The notes under the pieces were generated by a model. The model was not told where the DNA came from, made no database searches, and worked only from the letters and a program-made list of their open reading frames with translations. The translations under genes were made by a program, and so were the position numbers. Below, one piece after another: positions 1 through 10,500 of a DNA stretch of 64,000 bases; position 1 is the stretch's first letter, and the number at the start of each line of letters is the position of its first letter. Location of the stretch: contig NC_088305.1 in the NCBI RefSeq assembly GCF_032854445.1, forward strand, positions 16,479,717 through 16,543,716, written 5' to 3'. This DNA comes from Liolophura sinensis (Eukaryota; Mollusca; Polyplacophora; Chitonida; Chitonidae).

Positions 1-272
1 TATTAGTTGGAGTAACAAAGTGAAGCATGGTGAGGTATTCCCACTGATATTACAAGCGTAACCAATTCCCTATCCACGGGAAAAACTCAACCCATACTTT
101 ATATCTCCTTGCAAATCAAATACAACATGTTTCAATTTATTTCTCTTTCGCACTTAAACTCTATTAATGCTTTAAAGATTTTACATGTACAACAAATAGA
201 AAAACTGGACCTTTGCAAACCTTGAATGAAAAATTTAAAATCCAGAACACAACGAAAAAACAAAATGCTTAC

Positions 273-353
273 CTTCCACATTTGCAGCATCCATAGTGTC
301 ATCTTCTTCAACATCCAAATCCTCTTTACGGACTTTTTTAGACTTTCGCTCTT
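273..353 (-). CDS. ERCC3: ERCC3-like coding exon 2
   Basis: 81 bp, phase 1 in and phase 1 out, with acceptor GCTTTTCAG and donor GTAAGC on the minus strand. It encodes a basic then acidic, low-complexity segment ending DDTMDAANVEG. The same frame stays open upstream for 13 codons to another AG, but that choice would not join exon 1 in phase. The TTTTCAG acceptor does. Confidence 0.58.
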
Positions 354-1902
354 CTGAAAAGCACACCGGTTGTAATTTTTCACGGATAACTTCCTGATAT
401 ATTATTCACTTAACACTTCCAATGTTCCTAATCACTCATCTAAGAATGATCTGCCAGCTTTGTTACAGCATCACAATTTTTCCAAAATCATGTAAAGTTC
501 TCTTATGAGAAAAGGGTGAGGTAAAATTTTCAGTTTCTATGCAATTTCAATAATTACATGTACATGTGGTCTTAGGTTTTAAGTCAGCAATGGAAGTCAG
601 AAAATGTGCTCAGTGTCATTTGCCTAAAATACAATGCCTACATGTACATAATAATAACAAATCCTCCTTAAAATTGTTTTTAACAGTGGTTTGCATTTTC
701 ATATCTCATTTTAGATTCACACTGCTTTATTGGTATTTAAGAATTTTCACTTACTATATATATAACAGTATATGATAGCATTCAGGTTTATGGGTGCGGG
801 ACACTGGAGTGCCCGAAAAAAAACCAAACACCTTCCTCAGGTAAATCATAAACCAAACACCTTCCCCAGGTAAATCATAAACCAAACACCTTCCTCAGGT
901 AAATCATAAACCAAACACCTTCCTCAGGTAAATCATAAACCAAACACCTTCCTCAGGTAAATCATTAACCAGTCTTAACTTGAAGCTGCAGCCAAAACAG
1001 CAAGAGCTAGATTTGAACATGCCACCTCAATGGTTAACACCCTGATACAATTTCTACGTATATATTACCCATAATTTCAAGGAAATTTTCACCACCTATT
1101 CACCTATACACAAAGGCCAGAGAGTAAGCCAGTATGAGCTGGACTTCATCTCACAGCAACCAGATTGGTAAGGTCTGATGTCAGATATCGGCAATTTTCA
1201 TCACAGACCATGTCTTGGCTTATGCTAAGCATTGTCCAACAATAAAAGGTTCAAAATAATTGTTATTAAACGTTGAATATATACAACCTACACAAAACTA
1301 CAATAAATCTAAATACGTTCAGAGATAATGGCAAGGGCTAAAACATGCATAGATCTTTGTATTTCTCATATACATCTGAAAAAACCATCAAGTGATAACG
1401 TAAGACACCCCACCTCTGTTTTTGGATAATACCATATTTTATATTACTAAACAGTAACTGTAAATGACATAAATCATAGGCTTTGAATGATTAATCTGAC
1501 ACGTTTATTGTCATAAATTTCCAAAAATGTGGGTAGGGTGGCCTAGATGGATGTACAAGGTTTGTTTCGTGTCAGGGTCTGCATCATTAGATCTAAAATT
1601 TATGAAGTTCAGCATATTCTTGCCCACTCCTTTTGATACAAGACCATGCTGTGTAATTTGAAAGGATTTAATTAGTGTGAAGTCTTGATATGATCTGAAT
1701 ACTCTATGTGCTCTGGGGGTTGTTCTGCTGTGTATAACAGAAACTAAGATAGTCAGTTACACATATGCGCATTTCCCGACACGCTGCCGCATCAGGACAC
1801 CCTAAACCACCTCCACATCCGTTCAAATCATTTTCATTCTTGCAACGATGTTGACTTTGGCAACAGACGATTACCTTTATCTTTTCTGTCTCGCTTCCCC
1901 AT
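273..1902 (-). CDS. ERCC3: ERCC3/XPB-like TFIIH helicase, first two coding exons (gene runs off the left edge)
   Basis: Two short exons on the minus strand splice in phase. Exon 1 (1902 down to 1875) starts at an ATG and reads MGKRDRKDK plus one base, followed by a GTAATC donor. Exon 2 (353 down to 273) follows a TTTTCAG acceptor and is followed by a GTAAGC donor; it adds a very charged stretch beginning EERKSKKVRKEDLDVEEDD. The joined N-terminus closely resembles that of human XPB (MGKRDRADRDKKKSRK, then an acidic run), a 3'-5' DNA helicase/translocase of TFIIH used in transcription start and nucleotide excision repair. Only about 36 residues are visible, all from the poorly conserved, low-complexity N-terminus, so the call rests on the start motif, basic-then-acidic order and clean splice sites. 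The helicase domains would lie left of base 1. An unrelated basic nuclear protein is the main alternative. Confidence 0.6.
821..965. repeat. Minisatellite, 29 bp x 5
   Basis: Five nearly identical head-to-tail 29-bp units (core ACCAAACACCTTCCTCAGG) starting at 821, 850, 879, 908 and 937. The second unit has CCCC for CCTC. It lies in the intron between the two ERCC3-like exons. Confidence 0.95.
967..1040 (-). repeat. Possible SINE fragment with B-box-like motif
   Basis: On the minus strand this reads as a tRNA-derived head fragment with a B-box-like GTTCAAATC, next to the 29-bp array. It lies in the ERCC3-like intron and shows no coding potential. Confidence 0.35.
1116..1175 (-). mobile_element. 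SINE-A fragment
   Basis: Matches the segment of SINE-A around 'gccagcatgagctggact' and 'cgcattggtgag' seen in the fuller copies at 11464 and 41581. Diverged and truncated at both ends. Confidence 0.6.
1875..1902 (-). CDS. ERCC3: ERCC3-like coding exon 1
   Basis: Nine codons (MGKRDRKDK) plus one base (phase 1) before a GTAATC donor. The upstream leader is purine-rich and the ATG context is GAAGATGG. The plus-strand frame across this site (1848-2033) is a chance frame. Confidence 0.58.
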
Positions 1903-2020
1903 CTTCACTTCTCGAACTACGCTCTCTAGATTCTGCCAATGTTTACGACCTCCCTTTAGTTAACATAACATCAGAATCTCAAATGCGTCATTTGCCAAGA
2001 CGAATGTCTAGCTTTCACGG

Positions 2021-2028
2021 CACTTCCG
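2021..2028 (-). promoter_or_regulatory. ETS/GABP-type site upstream of the ERCC3-like start
   Basis: The minus strand reads CGGAAGTG about 120 bp upstream of the ERCC3-like ATG, matching the ETS-family core that is common in TATA-less housekeeping promoters. I see no TATA box nearby. A single 8-bp match is weak evidence; position relative to the start codon is the main support. Confidence 0.25.
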
Positions 2029-2029
2029 A

Positions 2030-2888
2030 TTAGATACATAGCTGCGTATCATTGTTGTTGTCTTATTTACAGTTTTATCACATCAAAAGTAATCGACTAT
2101 TCAAAAGTTTGGCCTAGTTCGGTATCCCCGTGCATCCCATGTTGTCTCACTGTCAGCTCCCATGTGGGGATTGCACGATAGGAGCGATCTACAGTCAATA
2201 AAAGGCCCCCTTCTATCGCTAGGTGGCGCTGTACAAACAATTGCACTAAACTGCAAAAGTTGTGCAACATATATCTGGAGGACAACGTGATGTTCAAAAC
2301 TATTGTAGCCCCATTTACCATGAGGTCAAAAACAATCAGTAAAAATATATTTCTTTTAAATTCTTGACAAAGATTTAAAAAATTGATTCAGCACGGAGAG
2401 GGTAAACCTTTTCCCAACAGTTTTAAGATCTCCATAGCAGTGGTTGTATGTCATTACAATAAATGGGTGTAGCGTAAAGTTAGGACATAAAACAGCCTCG
2501 AAAAACGATTACATAGTTCGGTCATACTATTTTACAGGATTTTTAAATCCAAAGAAAAAATATATTTAAATATTTTAAACTGAGAATAGTGGTAGAGCTC
2601 TCCATGGGAAAATGAAGTACATGATCATTTCATTAAACACTAGTGTAGGCCCATATGCCGGGAAAAATCGGTTAGCGGGCGAAAGTAAACCAGGTCTAAA
2701 ACGCACATCTATGTAACCTACTACAAAAGCTCTCATTTTGGAGATTGTCGTGTAAAAATATCTATTAAGAAAAAATGTTAATTTCATGTTTTCATAACAG
2801 AGACGTAACATGTATTTATGCACGCAGAATGTCTGCCCACTAAGTTTACTACTTTTACCAATATGTATTTGGTGGTTTTGTATTTGGA
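2030..2888. other. Intergenic, upstream of ERCC3-like gene
   Basis: No gene is recognisable. Open frames at 2097-2321 and 2575-2823 (minus) have no domain resemblance. The first few hundred bases probably hold the ERCC3-like promoter. Confidence 0.5.
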
Positions 2889-3165
2889 CTCCTTACAGTG
2901 CATGTAATGTGCCTCATTGTTGCAGGACTGATTTCCACCGCTCTTTTATCTAGTGCTGCTTCACTGAGACGCCTTACCGAAGGCAAGTAAGTCACCCCGC
3001 TCGAGCCATTATACTGATACGGGTCAACCAGTCGTTGCACTATCCCTTTCATGCTGAACGCCAAGCGAGGGAGTTACAACTTCCTCTTTTAAGGTCTTAG
3101 GAGTGACTCGACCCAGGATTGACCCTGGATCTGCCGCTCCCGCCCAAATATAGGTCTAGATACCA
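2889..3165 (-). mobile_element. SINE-B copy
   Basis: A minus-strand copy of the second tRNA-derived family, near full length at the head: B-box-like GGGTCGAGTCAC, then CCTAAGACC, the 'cttgccttcggtaagg' type core and the 'tttccaccgctcttttatc' segment. The same order is found at 23706, 40806 and 60417. The simple-sequence C-run at 3212-3224 is just beyond it. Confidence 0.75.
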
Positions 3166-3169
3166 ATCA

Positions 3170-4060
3170 TTACACAGCCTATATATGCACAGGCCCAAGG
3201 CACTCCCACTGCCCCCCCCCCCCCCACTCTGCCCCCAGCCAAACCAACACACACTTTCTACATGCCATGAAGAATTTGATTCGGCAGGAAATACACAGTT
3301 GACGAACAACAAAGACGAGATAGAAATAATATTTTCTTAATCCAACAGATTAAGCACATGCACTGATTCTTTTTTATCTATGACTGTCTCTGCTAAGTGC
3401 ACAACTTTGAATATACTGTATTATTTAGAGCTGCTTTCTCTTTGGTTTTCACAAATAACGTGAAGTGAGCAAGTAGGCTATATGTATAATTAAAAAGGAT
3501 ATTATGAGTTTTGAAATTTTTCATTTTCTGTCGATCAAATAAGGCTCATTTACAAAGCCTTTCACTTACTGGAAAGATTTCGTCAAAGATGCTCATATGT
3601 GGCTGTCATCTAGAATTCGGTGCACCAGTGATACACTTGGAATGGCTGAAATTTCGCCTCTTCGACAATCTAAGGTTGTGGAGCTTCCGGGGCCTAAGCG
3701 GCCCCTGGACCTCCACCTGATATGCTCGGATAGACTTTCGAACTGCCATCCCTCAGCAGGCCCCCAAGTTAGGCCATGTCGCTTGTACGCCTCTGTACTC
3801 TTTAAATTCCCGGGTCTGGGTGCCCCAACTTCAATTTTCTGCTCAAGTACGTCTATGGTAATCTAAGGTCACGGGTGGTCTTTTAATATTTTCATTTTTA
3901 GAATGTCACTTTTACGGCTCTCTGTGATGATTCGTTAACGTTGTGTCTTTATACGTTATAAAACCAGTCGGTGCCCTGAGGCGATTCTGTGGTGTGCATA
4001 TAGGCTATATATCAGATAAAGATAATTTTGTTGTATCTATATAGACTATAAGACTGACAA
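3170..4060. other. Intergenic, no gene seen
   Basis: Contains a poly-C run (about 3212-3224) and two overlapping plus-strand open frames (3511-3720, 3597-3866) with no recognisable domain. From about 4030 the sequence begins to resemble degenerate units of the array that follows. Confidence 0.5.
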
Positions 4061-6575
4061 TTCCCTTCGTGGAATTCATTTTGTGACCAGTCCCTTTGTG
4101 GAATTCATTTTGTAGCATCTCTTTAAACTATAAAAATGACCAGTTAAAATGATTCCTTACTATCTGTATGGATTGTGAAAATGATCGGTCCCCACGTGGA
4201 GGTGATTATACAGAATTTTTATAAGAACGATCATAAATCTGATCTGTTGGTGATTCTGCAGTATTCACACAATTAGAATAACCTGTCTCAACATGGAGGT
4301 GATTCTGTAGTATTCACACAATTAGAATGACCGGTCTCAACATGGAGGTGATTCTGCAGCATTCACACAATTAGAATGGCCGGTCTCAACATGGAAGTGA
4401 TTCTGTAGTATTCACACAATTAGAATGACCAGTCTCAACATGGAGGTGATTCTGTAGTATTCACACAATTAGAATGACCGGTCTCAACATGGAGGTGATT
4501 CTGTAGTATTCACACAATTAGAATGGCCGGTCTCAACATGGAGGTGATTCTGTAGTATTCACACAATTAGAATGACCAGTCTCAACATGGAGGTGATTCT
4601 GTAGTATTCACCCAATTAGATTGACTAGTCTCAACATGGAGGTGATTCTGTAGTATTCACACAATTAGCATGGCCAGTCCCAACATGGATGTGATTCTGT
4701 AGTATTCACACAATTAGATTGGCCAGTCCCAACATGGATGTGATTCTGTAGTATTCACACAATTAGATTGACCAGTTCCAACATGAAGATGATTCTGCAG
4801 TATTCACACAATTAGCATGGCCAGTCCCAACATGGATGTGATTCTGCAGTATTCACACAATTATGGCCAGTCTCAACATGGAGGTGATTCTGTAGTATTC
4901 ACACAATTATAGAATGACCAGTCCCAACATAAAAATGATTCTGTAGCATTCACACAATTAGAATGACCAGTCCCAACATGAAGATGATTCTGTAGTATTC
5001 GCCCAATTAGATTGACCAGTCCCAACATGTAGGTGATTCTGTAGTATTCACACAATTAGAATCACCAGTCTCAACATGGAGGTGATTCTGTAGTATTCAC
5101 ACAATTAGAATGACCAGTCTCAACTTGAAGGTGATTCTGTAGCATTCACACAATTAGAATGACCAGTCTCAACATGGATGTGATTCTGAAGTATTCACAC
5201 AATTAGAATGGTCAGTCTCAACATGGATGCGATTCTGAAGTATTCACACAATTAGATTGACTAGTCTCAACATGGAGGTGATTCTGTAGTATTCACACAA
5301 TTAGATTGACTAGTCTCAACATGGAGGTGATTCTATAGCATTCACACAATTAGAATGACCAATCCCAACATGAAGATGATTCTGTGGCATTCACACAATT
5401 ATAGAATGACCAGTCCCAACATGTAGGTGATTCTGTAGTATTCACACAATTAGATTGACCAGTCCCAACATGGATGTGATTCTGTAGTATTCACACAATT
5501 AGAATGACCAGTCCCAACATGTTGGTGATTCTGTAGTATTCACACAATTATAGAATGACCAATCCCAACTTGGAGGTGATTCTGTAGTATTCACACAATT
5601 AGAATGGCCAGTCTCAACATGGAGGTGATTCTGTAGTATTCACACAACTAGAACGGCCAGTCCCAACATGGATGTGATTCTGTAGTATTCACACAATTAG
5701 ATTGACTAGTCCAAATATGGATGTGATTCTGCAGTATTCACACAATTAGATTGACCAGTCTCAACATGGAGGTGATTCTGTAGCATTCACACAATTAGAA
5801 TGACCAGTCCCAACATGAAGATGATTCTGTAGTATTCGCCCAATTAGATTGACCAGTTTCAACATGGAGGTGATTCTATAGCATTCACACAATTAGAATG
5901 ACCAGTCCCAACATGAAGATGATTCTGTGGCATTCACACAATTATAGAATGACCAGTCCCAACATGTAGGTGATTCTGTAGTATTCACACAATTATAGAA
6001 TGACCAATTCCAACATGTAGGTGATTCTGTAGTATTCACACAATTATAGAATGACCAGTCCCAACATGAAGATGATTCTGTGGCATTCACACAATTATAG
6101 AATGACCAGTCCCAACATGTAGGTGATTCTGTAGTATTCACACAATTAGAATGGCCAGTCCCAACATGGATGTGATTCTGTAGCATTCACACAATTATAG
6201 AATGACCAGTCCCAACATGTAGGTGATTCTGTAGTATTCACACAATTATAGAATGACCAATTCCAACATGTAGGTGATTCTGTAGTATTCACACAATTAT
6301 AGAATGACCAGTCCCAACATGTAGGTGATTCTGTAGTATTCACACAATTATAGAATGGCCAGTCCCAACATGGATGTGATTCTGTAGTATTCACACAATT
6401 AGATTGACTAGTCTCAACATGGAGGTGATTCTGTAGTATTCACACAATTAGCATGGCCAGTCCAAACATGGATGTGATTCTGCAGCATTCACACAATTAT
6501 AGAATAGCCAGTCCCAACATGTAGGTGATTCTGTAGTATTCACACAATTAGAATGGCCAATTCCAACATGGAGAT
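4060..6575. repeat. Minisatellite, 49/51-bp units, about 47 copies
   Basis: Head-to-tail units built around GATTCTGTAGTATTCACACA, then ATTAGAATGACCAGTC and CAACATGGAGGT. Most units are 49 bp. A second class carries an extra 'AT' (ATTATAGAATG) and is 51 bp; it is concentrated in the right half (about 5390-6540). Degenerate units form the left edge (4060-4245). Because 51 is 17 codons, runs of 51-bp units leave the minus strand open (5893-6186 and 6146-6394). These frames are a by-product of the unit length, not genes. The array lies between the divergent ERCC3-like and TARBP2-like genes. Confidence 0.95.
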
Positions 6576-6579
6576 CAAA

Positions 6580-7467
6580 AAGGACCATTTTAAAATAATG
6601 TACAACAAGTGTGGTCAAATTGGTCAATTCCTACGACCGATGTCTTCCATAGACTAGTTGATACATATACTTAGGCCTACTCATAAAGAAAGTTTCTTTA
6701 ACATCTAACAAAGCCGGGCCGGTTTTCACGCTGAGCTTTGTAAAATGGAAAAAAAAAACAAACTTGGCGGTGTATTTAAAGATGTAGAGCATTGCCTACC
6801 ATATCCACTAACAGGAGTGAAAACAGTGATTTTCATTGAAAATCTGTTAGCACCGATGCTAAATCTGTTATCTGACTGGTGTACTGTTTACCACACCGCT
6901 GGCATATAAGTGCGTATACAACATATTCGAATCTTCCAATAAAAGGACGCTCACCCACATCTAGGTTTGTTACATTTACTTACTCCGCCACTAAAGCTGA
7001 TGAACAAGTATGCTGTCAATACGGTTTAGCATTATTACACACTGAGTAATAAATGGTTATTGCTTTGAAGTATTTGAAGCCGATTCACTGTCATAGCCAA
7101 TGATGGAGCATTCTATATTTTCCTACACTTTGAAAGACATTAAGCAAAAGAAAAGTCCTCACCGTATATTGCGCAGATCCGGCTTTTATTGTATACTTAA
7201 TACCTATGTGCGGAGAGTAACACAGAAATAGAAACTTCCGGGGAGCACAAAGAAGGATTTTATTTTCCTCGTGTTCCTTCATACATCGCGAAAACAACAC
7301 TTTTTATCGTATCCCCTTCCTGTAGTCAGCAGAACAAGTGTGCAATGTAAGTTTCACAGTATGCACAGTCCGATTTTCCCCGTCGATGTGGTGTGAAGGT
7401 CGAAATTCTCGCGCACGTGTGTTTATCTTTTGATAGAATTACAACAACAACAGCGATTAACATTACG
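6580..7467. other. 5' region of the TARBP2-like gene
   Basis: No gene before 7468. A palindromic E-box CACGTG lies at 7414-7419, about 50 bp upstream of the presumed ATG. This stretch probably holds the promoter and 5' UTR. No TATA box is evident close to the start. Confidence 0.4.
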
Positions 7468-7551
7468 ATGTTTTCTCAGAAAACCATGAGCTTCCCAAGT
7501 TCAAGGACCAATATGAAGGAAATGCTTGCCAAAGTTATTGCTAAGAAACTG
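7468..7551 (+). CDS. TARBP2/PRKRA: TARBP2-like exon 1 (tentative)
   Basis: 28 codons from the first in-frame ATG, ending before a GTTAGT donor, phase 0. It fits exon 2 in phase and supplies a short N-terminal tail containing NMKEMLAKVIAKKL. Exon 2 itself opens with ATG right after its acceptor, so the protein could instead start at 8436 with a non-coding first exon. Confidence 0.5.
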
Positions 7552-10500
7552 GTTAGTAATCACGGACAGGACAAGTGTGCACAAAACACACAAAAAAACC
7601 TTAAAACTTCCAAGCTTTTTTATATCCCTGGATGACAAGGCTCGTTGGGCCTTGCGTAGTCATGGCTTGGTCGCCTTCAGCCCTTTAGGGTGAATTATGA
7701 AATGTTGGGAAACAGTCAGTTACTGTCAGACCTCGCCCATCCAGCCACCCCTTTACAATGGTTATGGTCCTCGGGCACCTGACCATTAAAATTCCAAGAT
7801 GTCCATCATCCCAAAGGTAAGTAACCATCCATATTTATGAAAATCCCCCTCTCCGCTGACTTCTCATTTATGAAAGGGCCACACAGGGAGTATACCTGGC
7901 CAGGCAACTGGATACGAAACTAACCCTCCTTTCAGTTATGCTGGTTATAAAGTCCTTTTGTTGTTATGCGATCATGCGCAGGCTGGTTTGAATCCCGTTT
8001 ACTTTAGTTGGTACAAATAGCTCATCAGGGAACCTAACTAGAGCACATGCCATTGTTTTGACATGCCTGACTTCCACAAATGAAGTAAGGGTTAGCTGTT
8101 TCGCATCCAGCTGCCTGACAGCAACGTGTAGATGGCGGCCATTTTATAAATTTGAGAAGTCAGCGGAGATGGAGACTTATTTTAAATAAGTATGGATGGT
8201 AATTCACCTTTGGGGTGCTTGACATCTTGAAATTTTAACAGTCAGGTGCCCTGGGACCCTAAGCATTGTAAAGGAATGGCTTGATGAGTGAAGTACGTCA
8301 GTAATCGACTGTTTTCTGAAATTTTACAACTCATCCTACCGGGCTGAAGGGGACCCAACCATGACTATGCGAGGCCCTAGGAGAGTTGTCATCCAGAGCC
8401 AGCTTTATGCAATACTGACGTTGTTGATTTTGCAGATGTCTGTTCCGGCCGGGAAAACTCCCATCAGCTTCTTGCAGGAGATCTGCACAAAGAAAGGCAT
8501 CACCCCTCAGTATGATCTGATAGCAAATGAGGGGGCCGTCCATGAGCCCACCTTTGTGATCCGAGTCAGTGTTGGGGAGGTCACGGCTACTGGAAAGGGT
8601 AAGTATTTCCATTGTCTTTATTGATGTGCCAGTTCTGGACAGTTTGGAGTGGCATGTAAATGTAGTCAGGTGATGCACTTGTCCATCTAGATGGTCTCTG
8701 TGTGCTGTTTTAAAATTCTGACTTTCATCGCGAGTTCATCCCCCCTCTCAAAAACGATGGCGTGGATTTCAAACTGGTATCTCCTTTCCACCCATGGCAA
8801 TCTAACTCACCTCATCACGTGTTATTTCCAAGTCATTTTGCGATGGAGTCTCGAAAACTATTCTCTTCATTTGCTATCCTCACTAACGAAACTGATTACT
8901 TCGCTATCTTATGGTCACACTGACTGCTAGAACTTTGGCAGTACCTAGTGCTTCGCTGTTGACAGCCATTTTGAAGTGTCACATGACCAACTCCTGGGTT
9001 TGAAATGTAACAATGAGTTTTGGCATTGAAATCCTCCAGAAAATTACTGTGTTCCCTTCGCCATTCGCAAGTACAACTTCATTCCTCATACTTCAACCCC
9101 AAAAGGCATAGAAAGGAACCTCTATTTTTAGTGCAGTCTACTTTGGGTGCCGTCAGTGCGAACCTCCTTGAAATCAGTTCTGTTGAGTTTAAGTTTGGAA
9201 AAGTGTGGCATTTTCTTGGAGGGTCAAGGATGGACTCAGTGCCAAGATCGATGAATGTAAGAATTTTAAATAGCGTACTGAGTCCATCTAAATGGACAAG
9301 GTATGCACCAAACATGTAGATTAAATGTACAGGAAGAAGATCTTGACTCTGAGTGCGAAACTTGATACGCCGAAATGATGAAGGACAACATTTGGATTTG
9401 ATAACTGTTCCACATTATTTTTTGGCATAGCATTGTCATATGAGAAGAAAATAATTAAGTTTAATACAAACCAGTCAGACAGCAGCTACTTGAGGTGAGT
9501 TTGGATTGTCTGGCCTAGATTGTACAACCTCCTTGATGAAACATTTATAGTTATTGTTCAACCTAAGTGTGAGAAAGTCTGCTTCTAAATCTTTCAAAAG
9601 ATGTTTGTCTTGTTTGTATTTTTGTGCATACATTTAACATGTCTCTGGGCAACTGATGGTCCCCTGACCATGAAGGCATGGTTTTGAACTCAGCTGTTGT
9701 TAGTCCCTCCGTGGCTACAAACGGGTGGTTTATGTACCTGCAGAAATAGTGGTAGACTCCCCGAGTTCTATGATTTACCCATACCCTGCCTTGGAGCTCA
9801 ACATCATCACTTAAGGGAAAAACTGTTGCAGTGCCATTAAAGTTAATACAGTACATGGGTATCTCACTATAAGTCGGAACTGTAAAAATGCTCTTTGAGA
9901 AGCACGATGGAGTTCTACTGCCATAAGATGATTCTTTTGATTACCAACAGTTAAGTTGCTCTTTAAACTTCACGTTAGAGCTCTTAAGTGGCCTCTGCCA
10001 GCAACCTGCGGATGGTCGTGGGTTTCCCACGGGCTCTGCCCAGTTTCCTCCCACCATAATGCTGGCCTCCGTCATATAAGTGAAATATTCTTGAGTACGG
10101 CGTAAAACACCAATCAAATAAATAAAATAAATAAATCTTTAAGTGGCCCTATCAGGTGGAAGAATCGACCACAGTCAATCAAATGGTGTCACTTGAAATT
10201 AGCTAAACTTTAGGTGAGCTACAATAAAAAGAGTTAATCTGTTAACCGGTCAGTCATCATGGGAATGTCATTTGTGTTTTGGTACAGGTTCCAGTAAGAA
10301 GAAGGCCAAACACTGCGCTGCTCAGGCTGCCCTCAAAGAGATCTTGGGGGTAAATGGGGAGTTCACCCCAGAGGAAGAGAAGCCCCAGTCTAAGGAGGAA
10401 AATGGGGGGTAAGGCCTCTTAGCTTCTGTCATCCAAAAGCTGCTTGATGCAGAGCCCTAGCTATCGTTTTATCGAGTGGAGCTCCGCCATGCCTCTGTGA

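Noticed and set aside
4060-6575. Possible CRISPR-like array
   Set aside because: Direct repeats are contiguous without unique spacers, and the genome is eukaryotic. It is a minisatellite.
8361-8435. N-terminal extension of TARBP2-like exon 2
   Set aside because: Lies in the intron and in the arm of the foldback element, ahead of a strong TTGATTTTGCAG acceptor.
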